In this document: piece by piece, positions 1 through 5,988 of the stretch
How positions within the stretch are numbered: position 1 is the stretch's first letter
How the letters are laid out: every line of letters starts with the position of its first letter
Source of the DNA: an uncultured Bacilli bacterium
Lineage (GTDB): Bacteria; Bacillota_I; Bacilli_A; RF39; UBA660
Direction of reading: 5' to 3'
Assembly (NCBI GenBank): GCA_944329255.1
Contig: CALVIA010000060.1
Location: forward strand, 1-6,276
DNA length: 6,276 bases
Notes under the pieces: model-generated
Told to the model about the DNA's origin: nothing
Seen by the model: the letters and a program-made list of their open reading frames with translations, nothing else
Database searches by the model: none
Made by a program: the position numbers and the translations under genes

Positions 1-56
1 GTATAAATTCAAAAAATCGCCATATAGACGATAATTTTGTTTTGCTTATTTTGGTC

Positions 57-83
57 ACTATGTCTTGACAAAAATCACATAGT
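57..83. repeat. Inverted repeat flanking an upstream -35 hexamer
   Basis: ACTATGT (57-63) and ACATAGT (77-83) are perfect inverted repeats with a 13-base spacer containing TTGACA (65-70). The placement around a -35 element is what an operator would look like. No regulator is encoded nearby and a 7-base repeat can arise by chance in AT-rich DNA, so the regulatory reading is only an inference. Confidence 0.35.
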
Positions 84-95
84 ATTTATTAAGTA

Positions 96-123
96 TTGAC
101 TAAATATTAAAAATATATATAAT
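96..123 (+). promoter_or_regulatory. Sigma-A type promoter of the small orphan gene
   Basis: A -35 element TTGACT (96-101) and a perfect -10 TATAAT (118-123) are separated by 16 bases. This predicts a start near 130 and a leader of about 18 bases that carries only the Shine-Dalgarno site. A second TTGACA (65-70) lies further upstream with a poorer -10 candidate (TATTAA, 87-92, spacer 16), so a tandem promoter is possible. Confidence 0.6.
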
Positions 124-147
124 AAACACTCTTAAAGGAGGAATATT

Positions 148-453
148 ATGGTTAATACTATTAAATATAATAAAAATGAAGATTATAATAAAATGGTTAA
201 TTTAGTAAAAGAAGATTTTAATAATTATTTCAATGCATCATTATATTTGCAAAATAGATATGATTTTTGTTTAGAAGCTATATATTCTTGCCTAATAAGT
301 GTAAATAATATGAATAATAAATTTATTGCATATTTTATGCTTCATAATTTTTTAGACAAAATAAAGAAAAAGAGTGGATTAAATATGCAAATAATAAAAA
401 AAGATAAATTGTATGTAAAAGAAAAATCAAAAAAGAAAAAGATCTATCATTAG
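148..453 (+). CDS. Small basic protein of unknown function (101 aa)
   Basis: I do not recognise a family. The start is well supported: AAAGGAGG (134-141) lies 6 bases before the ATG, behind a good promoter, so this is probably an expressed gene. The protein has no signal peptide or clear membrane segment. It begins with an acidic/Asn-rich stretch (about residues 1-28), has a central more hydrophobic, probably helical part (about 30-70, with Cys at about 41 and 48), and ends in a strongly basic Lys-rich tail. The last Lys codons come from the A-tract of the terminator hairpin, so that hairpin is partly translated. The gene is monocistronic and converges with spoVB, the two stop codons overlapping by 4 bases. 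Function is unknown, and a lineage-specific protein is the safest description. Confidence 0.6.
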   Translation: MVNTIKYNKNEDYNKMVNLVKEDFNNYFNASLYLQNRYDFCLEAIYSCLISVNNMNNKFIAYFMLHNFLDKIKKKSGLNMQIIKKDKLYVKEKSKKKKIYH

Positions 454-461
454 ATCTTTTT
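436..461. terminator. Bidirectional terminator shared by the orphan gene and spoVB
   Basis: A perfect 11-bp stem (436-446 pairing with 451-461) closes on a TCAT tetraloop (447-450). It has a T run on its + strand side (457-462) and A runs on the other side (431-440) that give U runs on the - strand. It can therefore end transcripts from both directions. The TAG stop of the + gene (451-453) and the TAA stop of spoVB (452-450 on the - strand) both lie at the loop/stem junction. Confidence 0.85.
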
Positions 462-1745
462 TGTATATTTAATAACTTTTGAGTAATCATATATTGTAAC
501 AATTATAATATTTATGCCAGTAGCAATTAAAAGAGAGAGAAGACCTATTTTTAAATTACAACCAATAATAAGTGTAATTAATTTTATAGTAACACCTATA
601 ATTGTACCTTTCATGCTTTCTTTAGCTTTTCCCATAGCTTGTAAACTACTTGATAATGGAGCTTGTATATAATAAAGTAAACATATTGGAGCCATTAATC
701 TTATATAATCTATTCCATTATTGGTATTATAAATTAATTCAAGTATATAATTTGGTATTGTAATGAATATTATAGTTGCTGGTATTCCAATTAATAAAGA
801 AAAACAAATTCCTTGTTTAATTTTATTTTTAGTATAAACTAAATTATTGTTGCTATATGATTTACTTATTATAGGAATTAAAGCCTGACTTATAGCCTGT
901 GTAAAAAAAGAAGGTAATAATAAAATAGGCATAACATATCCACTAATTATTCCATATTCTGTAACAATATAAGTGTTAGTATAGCCATTTTTTAAAAGTA
1001 AAAAAGTAATGATTATTGGTTCTAAAAAATACCCGAAATTACCTATAAGTCTACTACCTGTCGTAGGTAAACTTATTCCTAAAATTTTATTTATATATAA
1101 TTTATTTGGTATAAAATCTTTTTTTGAAATTTTAAATTTTTTTGGTAAAAAGAAAAATAATACAAAAATAGATGTAAGTTCACTTAAAATATTTGACATT
1201 ATAATAAAACATACTGCACTTTCAACACTGTTTTTTAAAAATAATGGAATACCGATTGCTAAAGAAATTAATCTAATTAAATCTTCTGTAATATTAGAAA
1301 CAATATGAGGAATCATTTTTTGTTTACCAAAAAAGTATCCTCTTAAAATTGATGAAATTGATATAAAAGGAAGAACAAAGCCAATACATTTTAATCCATT
1401 AATAGTTCTTGTGTCATGCAATAAATTTGATCCAATATAATTACTAGTAAAAATAAGTATTATCATAATAATTATGTTTATTATTAAAGAAAAAGGAATT
1501 ATAGAAAAAACTAAATTTTTATTATTATTTTTATCTTCAGCAACTAATTTGCTTATTGCTATTGGAAAGCCTAATTGAGCAATGGTTATTAAAAGCATAA
1601 AAGTAGGAGTAATTAACATATATATTCCAATACCTTCCGTTCCTAAAGATCTATTTGTTATTATTTTAATAAACATTCCTAATATTTTTGTTATAAATCC
1701 TCCAAATAACAAAATAATTGTAGATTTTATAAAAGTATTTTTCAT
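450..1745 (-). CDS. spoVB: SpoVB-type polysaccharide/lipid flippase (MOP superfamily)
   Basis: This is an integral membrane protein of the MOP/MATE-like exporter superfamily (SpoVB/MurJ group), which flips undecaprenyl-linked cell-wall or polysaccharide precursors. The start is the ATG at 1745 (431 aa), preceded by GGTGGA. An upstream in-frame ATG at 1979 would add 78 residues read through the antisense of comN and is rejected. The N-terminus matches the SpoVB pattern as I remember it: a TFIKSTIILLFGGFITKILG helix, then GTEGIGIYMLITPTF, then GFPIAISKLVAE and, further on, SSILRGYFFGKQKM. About a dozen hydrophobic segments fill the chain. B. subtilis SpoVB is about 518 aa, so this copy is shorter and may have 12 rather than 14 helices. 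A SpoVB homologue alone does not prove sporulation, because related flippases occur in non-sporulating lineages. It is transcribed away from comN and ends in the shared terminator. Confidence 0.85.
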   Translation of the reverse strand: MKNTFIKSTIILLFGGFITKILGMFIKIITNRSLGTEGIGIYMLITPTFMLLITIAQLGFPIAISKLVAEDKNNNKNLVFSIIPFSLIINIIIMIILIFTSNYIGSNLLHDTRTINGLKCIGFVLPFISISSILRGYFFGKQKMIPHIVSNITEDLIRLISLAIGIPLFLKNSVESAVCFIIMSNILSELTSIFVLFFFLPKKFKISKKDFIPNKLYINKILGISLPTTGSRLIGNFGYFLEPIIITFLLLKNGYTNTYIVTEYGIISGYVMPILLLPSFFTQAISQALIPIISKSYSNNNLVYTKNKIKQGICFSLLIGIPATIIFITIPNYILELIYNTNNGIDYIRLMAPICLLYYIQAPLSSSLQAMGKAKESMKGTIIGVTIKLITLIIGCNLKIGLLSLLIATGINIIIVTIYDYSKVIKYTKKI

Positions 1746-1793
1746 ATGTCCACCATTTAATAATATGTTTTTAAAATCATATAATAACTTTTC

Positions 1794-1826
1794 TTTATAT
1801 TTTTTTATAAATGTTATATAATTATA
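1794..1826. promoter_or_regulatory. Divergent promoter region between spoVB and comN
   Basis: TATAATTATA (1817-1826) is a perfect palindrome giving a -10 hexamer on each strand (1817-1822 on +, 1821-1826 on -). On the + strand TTTATA (1794-1799, 4 of 6 consensus bases) sits 17 bases upstream. That would place the start near 1829, leaving a leader of only about 11 bases that begins at the GGTGA Shine-Dalgarno site (1829-1833). A matching - strand -35 is not evident. In such AT-rich DNA this assignment is tentative. Confidence 0.35.
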
Positions 1827-1839
1827 TTGGTGATTTATT

Positions 1840-2112
1840 ATGAATGACGAGTTTAAATCTATTAAAGAATTATATGATAGAATAAAGCCCGCTCTTATTT
1901 CTAGAAGTATGGAATTCAAAAAGATTGGGTATAAAAATATAAGAGAGGCAGATATTTGGAACTTTTTGACAAGTTCCAAATGGCAAAAAAGTGTTGAATT
2001 AACTTTAAGCGAAATGGTAGAAGATATTTTTAAAGTGGATCCAGAAAATGTAATAAATTATATGATAAAACAAGTATCAAAAGAAATGAGAGAACCTTTT
2101 TTTGATGAATAG
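1840..2112 (+). CDS. comN: ComN-like post-transcriptional regulator family protein
   Basis: This is a 90-residue soluble protein that I assign to the ComN/YrzD family (Post_transc_reg domain). In B. subtilis that protein affects comE mRNA and is localised by DivIVA. The supporting signature is the block from about residue 14 to 75: a KPAL helix, FKKIGYKNIREADIWNFL, then KW.K and a C-terminal helix with VEDIF.....NVINYM. The ATG at 1840 is preceded by GGTGA at 6 bases. It is the first gene of the rel operon, with 8 bases to rel, and the rel Shine-Dalgarno site overlaps its stop codon. Its position beside spoVB and upstream of rel fits the Bacillus order as I recall it, which strengthens the family call. 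No competence genes are in view, so its target here is unknown. Confidence 0.7.
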   Translation: MNDEFKSIKELYDRIKPALISRSMEFKKIGYKNIREADIWNFLTSSKWQKSVELTLSEMVEDIFKVDPENVINYMIKQVSKEMREPFFDE

Positions 2113-2120
2113 GAGAAATT

Positions 2121-4280
2121 ATGAACGAGAAAGAAAATATAACTTTTGAATTATTATACGATGCTGTTAAAGCTTATATAAATAATATAGAAGAATTAAA
2201 TATTATAAAAGAATCATATGAATTTGCAAAAAAAACACATGAAGGTGAAAAAAGATTAAGCGGAGATGATTATATACTTCATCCTATTAATACTGCATAT
2301 ATACTTTCTAAAATACATTCAGATTATCAAACAATAAGTGCAGCTTTATTACACGATGTAATAAAAATGGATGACATAAGTGTAGATATATTAGAAAATA
2401 AGTTTGGAAAAGAAATTGCTACTTTAGTAAAAGAAGTAACAAAAATTAATAAACTGTCTTTTTCTGCTGATTCCGAATATCAAATAAACTACTATAAAAA
2501 AATATTAGTTGGTTTATGTGAAGATGTTAGAGTTATAATAATAAAACTAGCTGATCGTCTTCATAATATGAGAACATTGTGGGCTATTCCTGTAGAAAAA
2601 CAAAAAGAGAAAGCTAAAGAAACTCTTGAAATACTAGCGCCAATTGCACATCGTCTTGGTATTCATTATTTAAAAAGCGAATTAGAAGATATATCACTTA
2701 GATATTATAAACCAGATGTTTATTATGACATAGTTACAAGATTAAATAATACTAAATTAGAAAGAGATAATGTCATATTAGAAATGAAAACACAAATATC
2801 TAATATGTTAAATGATAATGGAATAAAACATGAAATAAAAGGAAGAAGCAAAAGCATATATAGTATATATAATAAAATGCAAAACGGAAAAAAATTTGAA
2901 GAAATATATGATATTCTTGCATTAAGGGTATATGTTAATACTGAAAGTGAATGTTATTTAACATTAGGGCTTATTCATTCTAAATATAAGCCATTATCAA
3001 AAAGATTTAAAGATTACATTGCTATGCCAAAAGAAAATATGTATCAATCCTTACATACTACAATTTTTGGGGTAGGCGGGGAATTATATGAAATTCAAAT
3101 AAGAACATATGAGATGGATAAAATAGCTGAATATGGAATAGCATCACACTGGGCTTATAAAGAAAAAATAGATGAATCTGTAGCTATTAAAAATGTAATG
3201 GAACAAAAATTACAAAGGTTTAGAACAATAATAGAAAATAGTAAAAATGAAGCATCAAATGATGAAGAATTTGTAAACAATGTAAAAAAAGAAGCACTTG
3301 ATAATAATATATATGTATACACTCCAAAAGGGGATGTTATTGAACTTCCGTATGGGGCAACACCTATTGATTTTGCATATAAAGTTCATACTAATATTGG
3401 TGATAAAATGGTAGGAGCAATTGTTAATGATTCAATTGTACCACTTGACTATAAATTAAAAGATGGAGATATTATTAAAATAAATGTAAATAAAAATTCT
3501 AAAGGTCCTAATAAAGAATGGTTGAATATTGTTGTAACATCACAAGCTAAAAATAGAATTAAAAGTTTTTATACAAAAATAGATAAAACGGAAAATATAA
3601 AAAAGGGGCAAGAATTAATAGAAAAAGAATTAAGAAAACAAAAAATATCTTTCGCAGAATTTAATGATAAAATAGACCTAATTTTAGATGAAATAAGTGA
3701 AACAAATGTTGATGATTTATATTTGTGTGTTGGAAATGGAAAATATAATGCTCCATCAATCATTAATATGATTACAAAAGAAAATAAAACAAAAGAAGAA
3801 ATAGTATTAGAAAAAGTTGGAAATACTGAAGTAAAAGAAGACGCAAAAAATGACATTATTGTTGCTGGTGTTGATGAAATAAAAGTAAATTTAGCAAATT
3901 GTTGTAAACCAGTTAAAGGAGATGAAGTAATTGGTTATATAACAAAAGGAAATGGAATAGTTGTTCATAGATCTAACTGCCATAATATAATTGATATTGA
4001 TGAAAGAATTATTGCAATAGAATGGAATTTAAATTCAACTAATAAATATAAAACATCTATATTAGTAAAATTAGAAAAAAAAGATAATAATTTAGTAAAT
4101 TTAATCAGTAAAGCTTCATCATACAATATTACTATTTTATCTATAAATTTAATTAATAATTCGAACTATCAATCATATAATTTATTAGTATCAGTTTCTG
4201 ATAGTGAAAAATTAAATAATTTTATCAATAATTTATATCAATCAAAAGATGTAATATCAGTAGAAAGATTAATACAATGA
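2121..4280 (+). CDS. rel: Rel-family (p)ppGpp synthetase with altered hydrolase site
   Basis: This is a ribosome-linked alarmone enzyme of 719 aa, close to the usual 730-740. Domains in order: HD hydrolase (about 25-190), synthetase (about 235-347), TGS (about 397-456), a middle/zinc-finger-like part with NLANCCKPVKGDEVIGY and a later HRSNC (590-620), and a C-terminal ACT domain (about 643-719). The synthetase looks functional: GRSKSIYSIYNKM (241-253), YDILALRV (263-270), RFKDYIAMPKENMYQSLHTT (295-314) and EIQIRT with its catalytic Glu (324-329). In the HD domain the metal ligands H54, H78, D79 and D145 (ADRLHNMRTL) are present. However, the usual HDxxED reads HDVIKM, so the acidic pair is K82-M83, and the Lys after R45 is Leu. 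Hydrolysis may be weak or absent. AGGAGA (2111-2116) supports the start, and its stop overlaps dtd. Confidence 0.95.
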   Translation: MNEKENITFELLYDAVKAYINNIEELNIIKESYEFAKKTHEGEKRLSGDDYILHPINTAYILSKIHSDYQTISAALLHDVIKMDDISVDILENKFGKEIATLVKEVTKINKLSFSADSEYQINYYKKILVGLCEDVRVIIIKLADRLHNMRTLWAIPVEKQKEKAKETLEILAPIAHRLGIHYLKSELEDISLRYYKPDVYYDIVTRLNNTKLERDNVILEMKTQISNMLNDNGIKHEIKGRSKSIYSIYNKMQNGKKFEEIYDILALRVYVNTESECYLTLGLIHSKYKPLSKRFKDYIAMPKENMYQSLHTTIFGVGGELYEIQIRTYEMDKIAEYGIASHWAYKEKIDESVAIKNVMEQKLQRFRTIIENSKNEASNDEEFVNNVKKEALDNNIYVYTPKGDVIELPYGATPIDFAYKVHTNIGDKMVGAIVNDSIVPLDYKLKDGDIIKINVNKNSKGPNKEWLNIVVTSQAKNRIKSFYTKIDKTENIKKGQELIEKELRKQKISFAEFNDKIDLILDEISETNVDDLYLCVGNGKYNAPSIINMITKENKTKEEIVLEKVGNTEVKEDAKNDIIVAGVDEIKVNLANCCKPVKGDEVIGYITKGNGIVVHRSNCHNIIDIDERIIAIEWNLNSTNKYKTSILVKLEKKDNNLVNLISKASSYNITILSINLINNSNYQSYNLLVSVSDSEKLNNFINNLYQSKDVISVERLIQ

Positions 4281-4723
4281 AATGTGTGATTCAAAGAAGT
4301 TTATCATCAGATGTAAAAGTAAATAATACTATTACAGGTAAAATTGATAATGGCTTGGTTATATTTGTTGCATTTACATATAATGATACTATAGAAGATA
4401 TAAAATATATGATAAAAAAAATAATAAATTTGAGAATATTTGATGATGAAAATAAAATTATGAATTTATCTTTAAAAGATATTAATGGAAGTATTTTATC
4501 AATTTCACAATTTACACTTTATGCTGATACAAAAAAAGGTAATAGGCCAAGTTATTCAAATTCATTAAATAAAGAAGAAGCAATAAAATTATATGATTTA
4601 TTTAATAATGAATTAAAAAAAGAAAATATTAATGTAGAAACAGGCATATTTGGTGCAGATATGAAAGTTAATATAAACAATGATGGACCAGTTACCATAA
4701 TTATTGATAGCAAGGTGAGATAA
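4277..4723 (+). CDS. dtd: D-aminoacyl-tRNA deacylase
   Basis: Dtd cleaves D-amino acids (and mischarged Gly) from tRNA, keeping them out of translation. It is a small cytosolic homodimer. The 148-aa length is typical. Family motifs are clear: start MKCVIQRSL, NLRIFDDENKIMNLSL (51-66), SQFTLYADTKKGNRPS (77-92, with the SQFTL active-site motif), ETGIFGADMKV (121-131) and NNDGPVTIIIDS (134-145) with the Gly-cisPro pair (G137-P138) that gives chiral proofreading. The ATG overlaps the rel stop (ATGA, 4277-4280) and there is little Shine-Dalgarno signal, so it is probably translated by coupling to rel. Rel-Dtd adjacency is common in Bacillota and links starvation signalling with tRNA quality control. 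Confidence 0.95.
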   Translation: MKCVIQRSLSSDVKVNNTITGKIDNGLVIFVAFTYNDTIEDIKYMIKKIINLRIFDDENKIMNLSLKDINGSILSISQFTLYADTKKGNRPSYSNSLNKEEAIKLYDLFNNELKKENINVETGIFGADMKVNINNDGPVTIIIDSKVR

Positions 4724-5704
4724 ATGAAAAACAAAGAGGGATTTAATTACAAACTGATTAACTTATCCTTCTTTGTTTTTATTATATACTTATTATATAA
4801 AATTAATTTTTTAAGTAAAATATTAGATTTACTTATAATTATATTTTTATCTTTTTCATTAGCATTTATAATTTATCCAATATATAAAAAAGCAAATAAT
4901 AAAATATTAGGAATTATATTTATATATGGTGTTATTATTACAATATTATTGTTTATACTATATTTAATTATTCCTAATAGTAATTTAATTAATAATATAA
5001 TTGATCTTTTAAATAATATTGTTAAATTTATAAATACAATAAATATTAAATATAATTTAAATATTAATATTGATACTTATATTAATAAAATAATAAATTA
5101 TTTTATTAATAATAGTATATTTATTATAAAAAACATAATAAATTTTATTAGTGAAAGTATTATAATAGCTATACTATCTATTTGTATTTTATTTAATATA
5201 GATAATTTTAAAAATATTATATCAAATAAAAAAATAATAAATTTAATATTTAATATTAACAAATCATTAAATAATTATATAATTGCAAATATAAAAATAT
5301 TAATAATTCAGTTTATTGAATATACTATTTTATTTAAATTAATTGATCATCCAAATTATATATTATTAGGTCTTTTAAATTCATTAAATACATTTATACC
5401 AATTATAGGAACTATTATTTCAAATACTATAGCAATATTAACAGCATCAGTTATAAGTACTAAATTATTAATTTTAACTGCAATAATATCTATAGTTTTC
5501 CCAAATATAGATGCTTACATAATTACTCCAAAAATATATAAAAATACAAATAAAATATCACAAACACTATCTATTACATCAATAATTTTGGGTGGTTATC
5601 TATTTGGTTTTTATGGAATAATATTTTCTATACCAATATTAATAATAATAATTGAAATTTTAAAGTATAAAAATATTGTTAAAAATAGTAAAAATGTGAT
5701 ATAA
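4724..5704 (+). CDS. AI-2E/PerM family membrane protein
   Basis: This is an integral membrane protein of the AI-2E transporter-like (UPF0118/PerM/YtvI) family, 326 aa. Members are predicted transporters or permeases, and the substrate of most, including this one, is unknown. Evidence: paired N-terminal helices (about 12-55 and 60-83), a long Asn/Ile-rich middle part (about 84-145), then the conserved C-terminal block with LLGLLNSLNTFIPIIGT (214-230) containing the family P..G motif, ITPKIY (267-272) and the closing ILGGYLFGFYGIIFSIPI helices (288-305). By my count Ile is about 29% and Asn about 13% of residues, an extreme AT-driven composition. The ATG follows the dtd TAA with no gap, and AAGGTGA (4712-4718) within dtd is its Shine-Dalgarno site. 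It is the last protein gene of the operon, and its 3' end carries the tRNA-Leu promoter. Confidence 0.8.
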   Translation: MKNKEGFNYKLINLSFFVFIIYLLYKINFLSKILDLLIIIFLSFSLAFIIYPIYKKANNKILGIIFIYGVIITILLFILYLIIPNSNLINNIIDLLNNIVKFINTINIKYNLNINIDTYINKIINYFINNSIFIIKNIINFISESIIIAILSICILFNIDNFKNIISNKKIINLIFNINKSLNNYIIANIKILIIQFIEYTILFKLIDHPNYILLGLLNSLNTFIPIIGTIISNTIAILTASVISTKLLILTAIISIVFPNIDAYIITPKIYKNTNKISQTLSITSIILGGYLFGFYGIIFSIPILIIIIEILKYKNIVKNSKNVI

Positions 5705-5705
5705 T
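5676..5705 (+). promoter_or_regulatory. tRNA-Leu promoter inside the preceding gene
   Basis: TTGTTA (5676-5681), an 18-base spacer and an extended -10 TGaTATAAT (5697-5705) predict a start near 5712, two bases before the mature tRNA 5' end. The -10 overlaps the last codons and stop of the AI-2E family gene. The tRNA can thus be made independently of the rel operon, although read-through from the operon is also possible because no terminator precedes it. Confidence 0.65.
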
Positions 5706-5713
5706 TAAAAAGC

Positions 5714-5797
5714 GCGAGAGTGGCGGAATAGGTAGACGCGAAGGTCTCAAACACCTTTGGCTTTGCCGTGTGGGTTCGATTCCCATCTCTCGCACCA
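5714..5797 (+). tRNA. tRNA-Leu (anticodon CAA)
   Basis: A complete class II tRNA can be folded by hand. The acceptor stem GCGAGAG (5714-5720) pairs with CTCTCGC (5787-5793), followed by A73 and an encoded CCA (5795-5797). The D stem is GCG/CGC (5723-5725, 5737-5739). The anticodon stem AAGGT/ACCTT (5741-5745, 5753-5757) holds the loop CTCAAAC, giving anticodon CAA at 5748-5750, which reads the Leu codon UUG. The long variable arm GGC-TTT-GCC (5759-5767) is typical of Leu. The T arm is GTGGG-TTCGATT-CCCAT (5770-5786) with one G-U pair. Confidence 0.97.
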
Positions 5798-5833
5798 GAT
5801 TGATAATTACTCGAACTTACAAGTTATATATAG

Positions 5834-5857
5834 AGGACTTGCCAAAAGTTCTTTTTT
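5834..5857 (+). terminator. Terminator of tRNA-Leu (and the rel operon)
   Basis: AGGACTT (5834-5840) pairs with AAGTTCT (5846-5852, one G-U pair) around the loop GCCAA, followed by a run of six T (5852-5857). It is the first terminator downstream of comN-rel-dtd-AI-2E-tRNA. An upstream GAACTT (5813-5818) could also pair with AAGTTC (5846-5851), so a competing fold exists. Confidence 0.75.
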
Positions 5858-5867
5858 GTGTTATTAT
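5839..5867 (+). promoter_or_regulatory. Predicted promoter of an antisense RNA
   Basis: TTGCCA (5839-5844), a 17-base spacer and an extended -10 TGtTATTAT (5859-5867) predict a + strand start near 5874. The -35 hexamer overlaps the tRNA terminator hairpin. The transcript would run straight into the 3' end of the oppositely oriented small membrane peptide gene. Confidence 0.5.
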
Positions 5868-5895
5868 GAATATGTCAAGGAAACTTGAATAAAAT

Positions 5896-5937
5896 AAAAA
5901 AGAGGAACATTCGATTCCGAAAGTGAATGTCGCCTCT
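5896..5937 (-). terminator. Terminator of the small membrane peptide gene
   Basis: Read on the - strand, AGAGG (5937-5933) pairs with CCTCT (5905-5901) and ACATTC (5930-5925) with GAATGT (5912-5907). A CG/T internal loop separates the two stems and a 12-base apical loop (5924-5913) contains TTTCGGAA. Six T residues follow (5901-5896), then A and four more T. It is a strong intrinsic terminator, better than chance for this composition because the stem is GC-richer than its surroundings. Confidence 0.75.
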
Positions 5938-5951
5938 AATAAAATTAGGAT

Positions 5952-5988
5952 TGACACTCAATCAGAGATGAAAGAGTGTCATATTTTT
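5952..5988 (+). terminator. Predicted terminator of the antisense RNA
   Basis: TGACACTC (5952-5959) and GAGTGTCA (5974-5981) form a perfect 8-bp stem with a 14-base loop, followed by TATTTTT (5982-5988). On the - strand the same dyad covers the stop codon of the peptide gene. The upstream GAGTGTC (6107-6113 on -) in the peptide mRNA leader offers this dyad a second partner. Confidence 0.5.

Noticed and set aside
14..44. Terminator of an upstream + strand gene at the left edge
   Set aside because: Only ATCG/CGAT with a 9-base loop and imperfect A/T flanks can pair, which is too weak to call.
1746..1979. 78-residue N-terminal extension of the spoVB frame to an ATG at 1979
   Set aside because: It is read antisense through comN, has no homology to SpoVB, and the ATG at 1745 has a ribosome site and the exact family N-terminus.
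2121..4280. Possible use of the Mycoplasma genetic code (TGA as Trp)
   Set aside because: The rel frame ends at TGA with a normal C-terminus and dtd overlaps it exactly. Tryptophans are TGG and no internal in-frame TGA is needed.
5951..5984. TTGACA at 5951 as the -35 of the antisense promoter
   Set aside because: No -10-like hexamer lies 16-18 bases downstream. The hexamer belongs to the GACACTC/GAGTGTC hairpin.
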